In this document: positions 17,351 through 26,128 of the stretch, in pieces
Layout: the number at the start of each line of letters is the position of its first letter
How positions within the stretch are numbered: the first letter of the stretch is position 1
Assembly (NCBI GenBank): GCA_021413845.1
Contig: JAIOPP010000109.1
Location: 1-64,000 of the forward strand
DNA: 64,000 nucleotides
From: Planctomycetia bacterium
GTDB taxonomy: Bacteria > Planctomycetota > Planctomycetia > Pirellulales > PNKZ01
Reading direction: 5' to 3'
Notes under the pieces: model-generated
What the model was told of the DNA's origin: nothing
The model's database searches: none
Seen by the model: the letters and a program-made list of their open reading frames with translations, nothing else
Made by a program: the position numbers and the translations under genes

Positions 17351-18634
17351 CTACGCTTCGCGTACGACGACGATCGCCACGGCTTGCCCCATCGGCGTTT
17401 GACTGAGAATGAGGGCCGTCGGTTTCTCTAAAGCTTGCGGCGCTCCATGCACCACGGCCACTGGGCACTCCGGATCGGGGTGCGTGTAGTTGAGCGTCGG
17501 CGGAATGCGCCCTGCGAGCAAAGCCGCCACGGCCGCGGTGAAGTCGACCGCGCCGCCGCCGGAACCGAGATTGCCGTAATAACTTTTCGGCACCGTGACC
17601 GGCACGTCGCCCAACACGCTCCGGATACCCTGCGCCTCGGCGGCGTCGTCGCGCCGCGTGCCGCGCCCTTGGGCCGAGACGAAGCCGACATCGCCGGCCG
17701 AGAGTTCGGCGTCGGCGAGGGCCCGCTCGATCGACTGCGCGATGGCAACCGACGTAACGCCTCCCTGCTTTTCACGGCCGAACGCACTGCCGAAGCCCGC
17801 GACCCGCGCCAGGATGTTCGCGCCGCGGCGCTGTGCCGAGCGGCGGCTTTCCAACATCGCCGCACCGGCCCCTTCGCCGAAGGTCTCCCCTTCGCGCTCG
17901 GCGTCGAACGGCCGCATCGCATGTTCCGGGTCGTCGTTGCGATGCGACGCCTCGGCCGCGCTGTTGCGCACCATCGACGTCGGCTGCACGCGCACTCCGG
18001 TCCCTCCGGCGAACATCAGATCGGCCTGCCCGCGCGCGACCACGCGCATCGCTTCACCGATCGCCGAGAGGCTCGATACCTCACCGAGCGTGATCGTGTT
18101 GTTCGGGCCTCGGGCATCGAACGCGATGCCGATATGGCACGCCGGCATGTTCGGCAGATGCTTGAGCATCCAGAGAGGATAAATCTCCTGCATCGCCACT
18201 TCGCCCCAGCGAGTGAAATCGAACTCGCCGTCGACCGTCGATTTCTTATAACCCAGCGCGGCCTCGATGGGGTCGGGCTGAATCAGATCGCTGCCGAACA
18301 CGACGCCGAAGCGTTCGGGATCGATTGCGCCGACCGCGATCGTCGCTTGCGTATAAGCTTCATCGGCCGCGGCGAACGCGAGTTGAATATCGCGCGACAT
18401 CACCTTCAAGCTCTTGCGCGGGCGAACGCGTTGCTTCGGGTCGAAGTCGAGCACTTCGCCGCCGAAGCGAATCGGCAAGAGCGACGCATCGAACAGTGTG
18501 AGCGGCCGAATTCCGCTCCGACCTTCCATCAGCGACGACCAAAACAAGTCTAAGCCGATGCCGATCGGGCTCACGACTCCCAGGCCCGTTACGACGACTT
18601 GCTCGGACGACGTCGACACGGCGGCGATTCTCAC
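17351..18634 (-). CDS. FabF-fold ketosynthase-like protein lacking the Cys-His-His triad
   Basis: Thiolase-fold protein of the beta-ketoacyl-ACP synthase family, 427 residues, with VVVTGLGVVSPIG at the N-terminus, FDAEREGETFGEGAGAAMLE near 243-262 and PKSYYGNLGSGGGAVD near 349-364. All three catalytic residues are replaced. The nucleophile position holds Glu185 (TITLGEVSSLSAIGEA instead of ...ACTSG...). The first histidine is Gln322 (VSAQGRGT for NAHGT) and the second is Asn355 (YGN for TGH). The lysine before it (Lys350) is kept. It therefore cannot condense in the normal way. It may act as a chain-length-factor-like partner, a decarboxylase-type KS or a scaffold. An SDR dehydrogenase lies upstream on the same strand. 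Confidence 0.85.
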   Translation of the reverse strand: MRIAAVSTSSEQVVVTGLGVVSPIGIGLDLFWSSLMEGRSGIRPLTLFDASLLPIRFGGEVLDFDPKQRVRPRKSLKVMSRDIQLAFAAADEAYTQATIAVGAIDPERFGVVFGSDLIQPDPIEAALGYKKSTVDGEFDFTRWGEVAMQEIYPLWMLKHLPNMPACHIGIAFDARGPNNTITLGEVSSLSAIGEAMRVVARGQADLMFAGGTGVRVQPTSMVRNSAAEASHRNDDPEHAMRPFDAEREGETFGEGAGAAMLESRRSAQRRGANILARVAGFGSAFGREKQGGVTSVAIAQSIERALADAELSAGDVGFVSAQGRGTRRDDAAEAQGIRSVLGDVPVTVPKSYYGNLGSGGGAVDFTAAVAALLAGRIPPTLNYTHPDPECPVAVVHGAPQALEKPTALILSQTPMGQAVAIVVVREA

Positions 18635-18766
18635 TCACGACAAAGAGACAATGGGGGCGCAAGCTTTTTATCGTACTTCCGCACATCGGAAAGTCACAAG
18701 CGTTTGCCCGGAGCGCGCAACCGCGACATTCGCTTTCGTCGGCAGAATCCGATCGGGAGCGCTCCG

Positions 18767-19531
18767 CTATTTCGGCGACATCCGAATCGCCCCGTCGAGC
18801 CGCACGACCTCGCCGTTGAGCATCGTGTTGTCGAAGATATGGCGGGCCAGCGCGGCGAACTCTTCCGGCCTCCCGAGCCGCGGCGGAAACGGAACCTGCG
18901 CGCCGAGTGACGTGCGCACCTCTTCCGGCATCGCGCCGAGGAGCGGCGTCTCGAAGATGCCCGGCGCAATCGTAACGACCCGGATGCCGTACTTCGCGAG
19001 CTCGCGCGCGGCGGGGAGCGTGAGCGCCGCGACGGCTCCCTTCGACGCGGCATAAGCGGCCTGCCCGATCTGCCCCTCGAACGCGGCGACCGAAGCGGTG
19101 CAAACGATGACGCCTCGTTCCCCTTCCGCGTTCGGCTCGTTCTTCGTCATCGCGGCCGCGGCGAGGCGCAAGAGATTGAACGTCCCCACGGTATTCACCC
19201 GCAGCACGCGCTCGAACAACGCCAGATCATGCGGCGCCTCGCGGCCGACGATGCGCGCGGCCGGCGCAATGCCCGCGCAAGCGATCGCGCCGCCGAGGGG
19301 AGCTAGCGCGATCGCCGTCGCGAGCGCTTCGCTCAACGGCGCCGCTTCCGCAACGTCGGCCTCGACGAAACGCGCCCCGGAGCCGAGCTCGGCCGCGAGC
19401 GCTTCGCCGGCCTCACGATTGCGATCGACGACGACGACGCGCCCCGCGGCCACAGCAAGCATCCGCGCGCAAGCCGCGCCGAGGCCCGATGCTCCGCCCG
19501 TGACGACGAACGATCGATCTTGGATCTGCAT
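18767..19531 (-). CDS. SDR-family dehydrogenase (HSD10/3-hydroxyacyl-CoA type)
   Basis: Classical short-chain dehydrogenase/reductase of 254 residues. The NAD(P) motif TGGASGLG is at residues 12-19, and VVDRN after beta-2, with an acidic residue, favours NAD(H). ACAGIAP replaces NNAG. The catalytic Ser-Tyr-Lys is clear in CTASVAAFEGQIGQAAYAASKGAV. The segment PGIFETPLLGAMPEEVRTSLGAQVPFP, FDNTMLNGEVVRLDGAIRM strongly resembles type-10 3-hydroxyacyl-CoA/17-beta-hydroxysteroid dehydrogenases. It precedes the substituted ketosynthase with a 132-base gap on the same strand, so a joint role in acyl-chain or polyketide chemistry is possible. Confidence 0.85.
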   Translation of the reverse strand: MQIQDRSFVVTGGASGLGAACARMLAVAAGRVVVVDRNREAGEALAAELGSGARFVEADVAEAAPLSEALATAIALAPLGGAIACAGIAPAARIVGREAPHDLALFERVLRVNTVGTFNLLRLAAAAMTKNEPNAEGERGVIVCTASVAAFEGQIGQAAYAASKGAVAALTLPAARELAKYGIRVVTIAPGIFETPLLGAMPEEVRTSLGAQVPFPPRLGRPEEFAALARHIFDNTMLNGEVVRLDGAIRMSPK

Positions 19532-19562
19532 CGGTGCGACTCCGTCTGATTGGGAATGGGCT

Positions 19563-20912
19563 TTATTGAGAGTTGGTCGGGCTGACGCGTGCGCCGTCGG
19601 TTAGCGTCGACTCGGGCGCGAGCACGACGAGCTCCCCTTCGGCGAGCGGCGTCGTGACTTCGACTTGCTCATCGTTCATCAGCCCGACCTCGACGCCGAC
19701 GAGCTTCGCCTTCCCGCTGCGCACGGCGAAGACCTGCCAACGACCATCGGGCCCGCGGAACAAGGCCGAGCGCGGAACGACGAGCGTGCGAGGTTTTTCG
19801 GCCGTAAAGATCCGGACGCGCACCCGATATCCGATCCCGAGATCTTGCATCTTTTCGATCCGTTCCAGTTCGCCGGGCGCGAACCTAACGATGACTTTCA
19901 CGCGCTGCTGCTCGACGCCGAGCGAGCTGACCTTCGTAAAGCCGGCGGGATAAATCGCGGCGACGATGCCCCGAGCCGGCTGCGCGCCGACCGCCGGACC
20001 ATAGACTTCGACTCCTTGCTCGGGCTTCACGCGAACGACGTCTTGGCTCAAGATATCGGCTTCGACTTCCAATTGGCCCGGTGCGCCGATCTTCAACAAC
20101 ACGGTGCCGGGAGCGAGGCGGCGTTCGTTGGTCTCCAGCCGTTCGAGCACGACGCCGTCGATCGGGCTTTGCATGCTGCCCCGGTCGCGATCGCGCACTT
20201 GCTGCGCGAGCTTCACTTCGGCCTGCGCCCGTTCGTTCTTCAACACGGCGACGGTCAGGTCTTTGCGATCCATGTATTGCTTCACGACAGTCGGCACCAG
20301 CGTCGTCGCCGAGAGCATGCTTTGCAGGGCCTTGAGCACCAGTTGATCTTGCCGCAAGTCGACGTCGGCTTGGATGCGCTGGAGCTCGGCGTTGTTCCAT
20401 TGATCTTCGCTCGCGCTGTTGGTTTCGCGCAGGGTGCGAATTCGGCCGAAGTTCTTATTCGCGTAATCCAGCTTCGCCTCGCCGGCTTCGACGCGCGCGG
20501 CCGCCGCCGCGACCGTCGCTTGCATGCTCAGGACGTATTCGAGCGATTGCTTGAGGGCCGTCGATTCGACCGTCTTGTCACCGCTTTCCTTGATCGACGA
20601 TTCAAGCCGATCGATATTCGCTTGAGCGTCTTGCACGGTGAGCTGCAGGTCTTGCGGCACGACCTTCGCGACGACTTGCCCCTTCTTCACCACGGCACCT
20701 TCGCTGAGCTCGATCGCTTCGACCCGGCCGTCGAACGGCATCGTGATCAGCTGCGTTACGGGCAACCGCGTCTGAGCCTGCTCGTCGACGAACTCCCGGA
20801 TCGGAGCAGGGGCCACGGCGGCGCACTGCACGACCGTGCCGGAAGACATGCCGGACCAGGCGGCCACGGCGAGGAGGAGGACTACGATGAGCGCGACGAT
20901 TGTCCATTTCAT
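19563..20912 (-). CDS. HlyD/MacA-family periplasmic adaptor
   Basis: Membrane-fusion (adaptor) subunit of a tripartite ABC exporter, 449 residues. Signal anchor at residues 1-22 (WTIVALIVVLLLAVAAW), barrel/lipoyl half with TMPFDGRVEAIELSEGAVVKKGQVVAKV, a long alpha-helical hairpin (about 100-240, heptad-like, with LRETNSASEDQWNNAELQRIQADVDL), second lipoyl half SPIDGVVLERLETNERRLAPGTVLL, and a C-terminal beta domain. The start at ATG 20912 places the hydrophobic anchor at the N-terminus. A 25-residue upstream extension reads through the inverted repeat and is rejected. It is the last gene of the ATPase-permease-adaptor set. No outer-membrane TolC gene is in the window. Confidence 0.85.
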   Translation of the reverse strand: MKWTIVALIVVLLLAVAAWSGMSSGTVVQCAAVAPAPIREFVDEQAQTRLPVTQLITMPFDGRVEAIELSEGAVVKKGQVVAKVVPQDLQLTVQDAQANIDRLESSIKESGDKTVESTALKQSLEYVLSMQATVAAAAARVEAGEAKLDYANKNFGRIRTLRETNSASEDQWNNAELQRIQADVDLRQDQLVLKALQSMLSATTLVPTVVKQYMDRKDLTVAVLKNERAQAEVKLAQQVRDRDRGSMQSPIDGVVLERLETNERRLAPGTVLLKIGAPGQLEVEADILSQDVVRVKPEQGVEVYGPAVGAQPARGIVAAIYPAGFTKVSSLGVEQQRVKVIVRFAPGELERIEKMQDLGIGYRVRVRIFTAEKPRTLVVPRSALFRGPDGRWQVFAVRSGKAKLVGVEVGLMNDEQVEVTTPLAEGELVVLAPESTLTDGARVSPTNSQ

Positions 20913-20942
20913 TTGGTGACTTCTCCCGACTTTGCCGCGTGG

Positions 20943-21080
20943 AATGACGAAGGTCGAAATCCGAATGACGAAAGAATGACGAAGCACGAAGGACGAATAG
21001 CGGCTGCCGTGCTTCGACGATTCTCTTCGAGCTTCGACATTCGTGCTTCCTTCGTCATTCGGATTTCGACCTTCGTCATT
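20943..21080. repeat. 30-bp perfect inverted repeat with TTCGTCATT words
   Basis: The arm at 20943-20972 (AATGACGAAGGTCGAAATCC...) is the exact reverse complement of 21051-21080, separated by 78 bases that themselves contain degenerate copies of the words ATGACGAAGCACGAA and ATTCGTGCTTCC. It lies between the permease and adaptor genes of the exporter operon and could form a very stable RNA hairpin. Confidence 0.8.
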
Positions 21081-21087
21081 TCCGCCC

Positions 21088-23466
21088 CTATTCTCTCGTT
21101 TTCAAGGCTTCCAGCCAATCCATTCCGTGGATGCTTCGTTGCACGATCAGGTGGGCCGCGAGGCCGAAGCCGATGCCGAGCAGCATGACGTAGCACCAGA
21201 CTTCCGTAGGATCGATCAACGGGATGCGGAACATTTCCGTATCGTACGCAACGACGATTCCGTAGTTGAGCAGATAGCCGAGCGGCAGCCCAACGACCGT
21301 GCCGACGACGTTCGTGAGCATGCTCTCGCGCAGAAACAGCGCCCCGATTTGCCACGGGCCATAACCGAGCACGCGCAACGTCGCGACCTCGCGTCGGCGC
21401 TCGGCTAGGCTGACGAGCGAGGAGTTCAACACGCTGCCGAAGAAGATCACGCCGGCGAACATCACCAACAGCCCGATGAACACGTGCTGGTTCTTGACCA
21501 GGGTTTCGTTCACGCTCCGAATGATATCGGCCCTCGCGGACACGCCTTGCACCGCCGGCAATTGCTTCACCTGTTCATAAAGCGCGCGGCGGTGTTCTTC
21601 TCCAGGCCGGATTTGCAATTGCACGCCGGTCAGCACGAACTCTTCGTTCATCAGCTTGCTCAGAAAACGAATGTCGGCGTAGACCGCCACGCCGAGAAAG
21701 CTGTCGGCGATCTCGGCGACTTGCACTTCGCGCAGCTCTCGCAGCCCCTTCGTCGAACGAATCGAGATCCTGTCGCCGCGCCGCACATGCAACATCTCGG
21801 CCATCTTCTTCGTCAGCAACAGGCCCAACTCCGGGATGCGCAGCGGGCGGGTCGCGGTATCGCGCGGGATCGTGAGGGCGGCGTTCCGCTTCACGCCGGT
21901 GATGCCTCCTTTGCGGATATGCGAGCCGTTGTAAAACGTACAGGCCACGTCGAGCATCGGCTCGGCGAGATCGACGCCGGGCAAGCGGGCCGCTTCGTCG
22001 AGCGCGTCGATTCCTTGTTCGTCCTTAAAGGTCAGGTCGACATCGCTGCGCTGGATCAACTCGAATTGGAAGTCGACCATATAGCTGGTCGCAAAGGCCA
22101 GCAGCAGCGCATTGACTGAAAGCGTGGCACCCATCGCGGCGGCGAACAATCCGGCCGCGGTTCGGAGCCGGTTGCGCAGCACGTTGCGCAGCGACATGCG
22201 TCCGCCGAAGCTCAACAGATTCCAGAACCTCGGAAAGCGTTCGAGAAAGACGGCGCCGCCGCTCAGCGGAGGCTTCGGCCGCATCGCCACGGCGGGCTCG
22301 AGCTTCAAAACCTCGCGCGCTCCGAACAACGAACCGATCACGCCGCAGACCAAACCGATCGCGATGCCCGTCGCGGTGATGTCGGGATAAAACCGGTTCT
22401 CCAAACTCGGAAACTGAAAGAAGCCGTCGTACATCGCGGTCATTCCGCCGGCGAGCCAATAGCCGAGTGCGCAACCTCCGAAGCCCGAGATCGCGCCGAC
22501 CGTGAGCCCGAACTTGAGAAAGTGAAGAAAGACGGCGGTGCTGGAATAGCCGAGCGCCTTAAGCGTGCCGACGACGACTCGCTGCTGTTCGGCCAGCCGC
22601 GACATAAGAACATTGAGCACGATCGCAGCGACGGCGAGAAAGATCGCCGGATTGATGACGCCGAACGCGCGCAGGCCCATGATCTCGTTGCTGATGAACC
22701 GGTTCGACGGTTGATCGCGGAGCGGAACGGCATTGAGGACGCCGTAGGAATCGAGCAGCGTCTCAGCCCGGCGCAACACTTCTTGCGGATGGTCGCGCAC
22801 TTGCGGCGTGAGCCGACCGAGCACCTGATTGCACGCCCCTTGGAAGTCGAACACTTCTTCGGCGAACGTCTGCTTGATGTAGAACACGCCGAGCCGTTTC
22901 GAGTCGGGCACCAGCGAACCGGGCCCGACGAGGTAAGTAAACTCGCTGCTGATCGCCGTGCCGACGACATAGAGTTCTTGCCGGCGATTGTTGAGCAGCA
23001 GATGGATCCACGAGCCGGGATAGATCTTGTGTGCCCGCGCGAAGGAATCGTTGATGATCACTTCGTTGTCGCGACGATCGGTGTAGTAGCCTCCTTGCTT
23101 GAGGACGATGTCGTCGATCACCGCGGTTCGGCGATTGGGCATCGAGATGACGATGCCGTTGACCGGCTCGACGACGTTCTCCAAATCGACCGTAGCGAAA
23201 AACTGGATGCGCGGCCGGAGCTCGACGACGCCCGGCAACGATCCGATCAGAGCGACTTCGGAAAGGGGAGCTTTCTTCAGGTCGAGCGAGAAGTCGGCCA
23301 TGCGGCATTGGGCATAGTAGAGCCGCTGCGCGATCATGAGGTTGCGATACGCCGAGCCGAGCGCGACGTAGGCCGAGACGCCGACCGCCATAATGCTGCC
23401 GACCGCCAACAGCAAGAACCCGGTGTTGCGCAGATCGCGCAGCAGTTTCCGATCGAGCACCTTCAC
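21088..23466 (-). CDS. ABC transporter permease with two FtsX domains
   Basis: Inner-membrane permease of the MacB/LolC/DevC superfamily, 792 residues. An N-terminal helix (NTGFLLLAVGSIMAVGVSAYVALG) is followed by a large periplasmic domain, a first helix bundle around residues 270-400 (INPAIFLAVAAIVLNVLMSRLAEQQRVVVGTLKALGYS; the FtsX signature), another helix near 435-460, a second periplasmic domain and a C-terminal FtsX bundle (LLVMFAGVIFFGSVLNSSLVSLAERRREVATLRVLGYGPWQIGALFL). Two FtsX units in one chain suggest it works as a complete permease. Its first four bases overlap the end of the ATPase gene (ATGA), so the two are translationally coupled. Confidence 0.88.
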   Translation of the reverse strand: MKVLDRKLLRDLRNTGFLLLAVGSIMAVGVSAYVALGSAYRNLMIAQRLYYAQCRMADFSLDLKKAPLSEVALIGSLPGVVELRPRIQFFATVDLENVVEPVNGIVISMPNRRTAVIDDIVLKQGGYYTDRRDNEVIINDSFARAHKIYPGSWIHLLLNNRRQELYVVGTAISSEFTYLVGPGSLVPDSKRLGVFYIKQTFAEEVFDFQGACNQVLGRLTPQVRDHPQEVLRRAETLLDSYGVLNAVPLRDQPSNRFISNEIMGLRAFGVINPAIFLAVAAIVLNVLMSRLAEQQRVVVGTLKALGYSSTAVFLHFLKFGLTVGAISGFGGCALGYWLAGGMTAMYDGFFQFPSLENRFYPDITATGIAIGLVCGVIGSLFGAREVLKLEPAVAMRPKPPLSGGAVFLERFPRFWNLLSFGGRMSLRNVLRNRLRTAAGLFAAAMGATLSVNALLLAFATSYMVDFQFELIQRSDVDLTFKDEQGIDALDEAARLPGVDLAEPMLDVACTFYNGSHIRKGGITGVKRNAALTIPRDTATRPLRIPELGLLLTKKMAEMLHVRRGDRISIRSTKGLRELREVQVAEIADSFLGVAVYADIRFLSKLMNEEFVLTGVQLQIRPGEEHRRALYEQVKQLPAVQGVSARADIIRSVNETLVKNQHVFIGLLVMFAGVIFFGSVLNSSLVSLAERRREVATLRVLGYGPWQIGALFLRESMLTNVVGTVVGLPLGYLLNYGIVVAYDTEMFRIPLIDPTEVWCYVMLLGIGFGLAAHLIVQRSIHGMDWLEALKTRE

Positions 23467-24182
23467 CAGGTGATCTCCTCGGGAGGAGACGGGCTCGGGT
23501 TGTCGTGCGCTTCGACGATCTCGCCGGAGCGCAACCGAATCACATGATCGGCGACCTGCGCAATCGCCGCGTTGTGCGTGATGATGACGACCGTCTTGCG
23601 GAGCTCGCGGCAGGCATCGACCAAGAGCCGCAAAACGCGCTTGCCGGTGTCGAAGTCGAGTGCGCCGGTCGGCTCGTCGCAGAGCAGCAACTCGGGATTC
23701 TTCGCCAACGCGCGGGCGATCGCGACGCGCTGCTGCTCGCCGCCGGACATTTGCGAAGGGAAATGCTCGGCCCGCTCCGAGAGGCCGACGAGCCGCAGCG
23801 CTTCATCCACATCCAGCGGCTTCCGGCTGATCTCGGTGCTCACCATCACGTTTTCGCGGGCCGTGAGCGTCGGCTCGTGGTTGTTGTACTGGAAGACGAA
23901 GCCGATCGTTTCGCGACGATAGACCGTCAACTCGCGCTCGGAGAAGGCGGTCATTTCGCGGTCCCGATACCAAACTCTGCCGTGCGATGCGGTATCGAGT
24001 CCGCCGATGATATTCAGTAGCGTGCTCTTGCCCGAGCCGGAGGGGCCGAGAATCGCAAGGACTTGATGATCGTGGATATCGATCGTGACCTTGCGCAGCA
24101 CCTCGACCGAAACCTCGCCCATGTCGTAGGTCTTGCCGACGTTTTCCAAGCGCAACAGCGGTGGCGCAGTAGGATCGTTCAT
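23463..24182 (-). CDS. ABC transporter ATP-binding protein (MacB/LolD type)
   Basis: ATPase of the exporter encoded by the next two genes; 239 residues from ATG 24182. Walker A GPSGSGKST, Q-loop FVFQYNNHEPTLTARENV, signature MSGGEQQRVAIARAL, Walker B ELLLCDEPTGALD and H-loop IITHNAAIAQ are all intact. The FxYNNHEPTLTxxEN loop is of the MacB/LolD group. A 23-residue longer start (24251) is possible but gives an atypical extension. Its stop overlaps the permease start by four bases. The substrate is unknown; MacB-like and DevA-like systems export peptides, lipids or glycolipids. Confidence 0.88.
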   Translation of the reverse strand: MNDPTAPPLLRLENVGKTYDMGEVSVEVLRKVTIDIHDHQVLAILGPSGSGKSTLLNIIGGLDTASHGRVWYRDREMTAFSERELTVYRRETIGFVFQYNNHEPTLTARENVMVSTEISRKPLDVDEALRLVGLSERAEHFPSQMSGGEQQRVAIARALAKNPELLLCDEPTGALDFDTGKRVLRLLVDACRELRKTVVIITHNAAIAQVADHVIRLRSGEIVEAHDNPSPSPPEEITW

Positions 24183-24327
24183 GGTGGCGAAAGACCGGAC
24201 GCGGCGATGACGAGGGAACTGCGGAAAGCCCGTGTGGTAAACCGGGTGCAAGGGTTATGATGACAGTCGAACGACAACTCGGCTAGATGCGACTTCGGCC
24301 CGGCGACCGCAGCACAAGGACGACACG

Positions 24328-25005
24328 ATGAGCGACGAAGGTTTTCCCGAAGAAGATTCGACGGACGACTCCGGCGACGACTCGCGCGACAAATCAGACG
24401 ACGGGGCCACGGGCAACGAGGGGCACTTGCATCAGCAGTTTCAGTTTCAACCGCTCAGCGCGCGGGTGCCCGAGCGCGTCGCGCGGGGCGTGTTCAGCAC
24501 CGGCGCGATCGTGCTACAAGGGCCGGATGAGTTTCTGATCGACTTCATCTTGAAGCTGGCGAATCCGCATCAGATCGTCACGCGGATCGTGTTGCCGATG
24601 TCGGTCGTGCCGCGATTTATCGTGGCGTTGCAAGAGAATCTGCGCGGGTACGAACAAACCTTCGGCGGGCTCCCCGCGATGCCGGTGCCGCGCATGCCGA
24701 TGGCCGGCGAGAGCCCGCCCGACTCGATCGAGGATCTCTACGACCATCTGAAGATGAGCGACGACCTGCTCGGAGGCTACTACGCTAATGCCGTGATGAT
24801 CGGCCACGCACCGGCGGAGTTTTGCTTCGACTTCATCGCGAACTTGTACCCGAAATCGGTCGTGGTGTCGCGCGTGTTCATGTCGTCGCCGCAAGTGCCG
24901 GGGCTGTTGGAAGTGCTGCTGCGGACGTGGAAGAAATATGAAGAGACGAAGGGAGAGCCGCCGCCGGAAGAGAGCGGAGACGACGCGGGGGATGACGAAG
25001 AGTAA
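24328..25005 (+). CDS. Protein with two tandem DUF3467-like domains
   Basis: A 225-residue acidic protein of unknown function. After an Asp/Ser-rich disordered N-terminus (1-35) come two related units. One is about residues 53-112 (FSTGAIVLQGPDEFLIDFILKL, then VTRIVLPMSVVPRFIVALQENLRGYE). The other is about 147-205 (YANAVMIGHAPAEFCFDFIANL, then VVSRVFMSSPQVPGLLEVLLRTWKKYE). Each matches the DUF3467 pattern of a strand, an aspartate-bearing DEF-hDF motif, a strand and a closing helix. DUF3467 proteins usually have one copy and probably dimerise, so this may be a fused dimer. It ends in an acidic tail. It is divergent from the ABC exporter ATPase gene. Confidence 0.7.
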   Translation: MSDEGFPEEDSTDDSGDDSRDKSDDGATGNEGHLHQQFQFQPLSARVPERVARGVFSTGAIVLQGPDEFLIDFILKLANPHQIVTRIVLPMSVVPRFIVALQENLRGYEQTFGGLPAMPVPRMPMAGESPPDSIEDLYDHLKMSDDLLGGYYANAVMIGHAPAEFCFDFIANLYPKSVVVSRVFMSSPQVPGLLEVLLRTWKKYEETKGEPPPEESGDDAGDDEE

Positions 25006-25073
25006 TTTCTTAAAGCGGCACGAACGTTACGCATCCGTTACCGACGATCGACCTCGCTAATAGGCACGCAGTT

Positions 25074-26084
25074 ATGAAAAGTATCGTGACGATTCTTGCT
25101 GTGTGGCTCGTCGCTGTGTGCTTCGCTGTTTGCGATTCGTCGCTCGCGGCGGCGGACGAAGCTCGCCGGCTCCAAGTGTTCATCCTGGCCGGCCAGTCGA
25201 ACATGCAGGGGCATGGCATCATCGCGAGCGTTGCCAAGCGGAACGAAGGACGCGGCAGCCTGGAATACCTCGTCAAGAATGCGGCGACCGCCGCCGACTA
25301 TCGACACTTGGTCGATGCCGACGGAGCGTGGAAAGCGCGCTCCGATGTCGCGGTCACCTATGGCGAGCGCCGCGGCATGCTCGCTCCCGGCTTCGGCGCG
25401 GATGCGGATCGCATCGGGCCGGAGCTCGGCTTCGGCACCGTCGTCGGCGATGCTTACGACGAACCGGTGTTGCTGATCAAGTGCGCTTGGGGTGGGAAGA
25501 GTCTCGCGGTCGACTTTCGTCCGCCGAGCGCGGGCCCCGTTCCACACAAGCTTAGCGCCGGCGAACAAGCCGCGATCGAGAAAGATCCGCAAGTCGTGGG
25601 GAAGTATTATCGCGAGATACTCTCGATCACACGCGGCGTGCTGGCCGATCTCAAGACGCATTACCCCACCTACGACGGCCGGGGCTACGAGCTCGTAGGC
25701 TTCGGTTGGCATCAAGGTTGGAACGATCGGATCAACGACGCCTTCAATGCCGAGTACGAAAGCAACATGGCGCACCTGATTCGCGATCTGCGCCGCGATC
25801 TGCAAACGGCGAAGCTGCCGGTCGTAATCGCGGAGACGGGCATGAGCGGGCCCGACGAAGCGCACCCGCGGGCCTTGTCGCTGATGAAGGCCCAGGCTGC
25901 GGTGGCCGAGCATGCGGAGTTCAAAGGAAACGTCGCGTTCGTGAAGACCCAATCGTTTTGGCGTCCGCAGACGGAGTCGCCGTCGGCGCAAGGCTACCAC
26001 TGGAATCAAAATGCCGAGACTTACTATCTGATCGGCAAGGGGATGGGCCAAGCGATGCTCACGCTCGACGGCAAGAAAGACTAA
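25074..26084 (+). CDS. Secreted SASA-family carbohydrate esterase
   Basis: Probable sialate O-acetylesterase-like (SASA, SGNH-fold) carbohydrate esterase, 336 residues. Signal peptide at 1-25 (SIVTILAVWLVAVCFAVCDSSLAAA). The nucleophile block is FILAGQSNMQGHG (Ser in GQSNMQG). Further family blocks are VLLIKCAWGGKSLAVDFRPP and GFGWHQGWND; a downstream catalytic His is expected in GYHWNQNAETY. It likely removes acetyl groups from external polysaccharides. The acetyltransferase gene follows 45 bases later on the same strand. Confidence 0.82.
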   Translation: MKSIVTILAVWLVAVCFAVCDSSLAAADEARRLQVFILAGQSNMQGHGIIASVAKRNEGRGSLEYLVKNAATAADYRHLVDADGAWKARSDVAVTYGERRGMLAPGFGADADRIGPELGFGTVVGDAYDEPVLLIKCAWGGKSLAVDFRPPSAGPVPHKLSAGEQAAIEKDPQVVGKYYREILSITRGVLADLKTHYPTYDGRGYELVGFGWHQGWNDRINDAFNAEYESNMAHLIRDLRRDLQTAKLPVVIAETGMSGPDEAHPRALSLMKAQAAVAEHAEFKGNVAFVKTQSFWRPQTESPSAQGYHWNQNAETYYLIGKGMGQAMLTLDGKKD

Positions 26085-26128
26085 GCGACGCCACACGCAT
26101 TCGCCGGAGCCGACCCAGGAGTGACCCG

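Noticed and set aside
17351-18634. Normal FabF (KAS II) annotation
   Set aside because: The catalytic Cys and both His are missing, so the standard condensing function is not supported.
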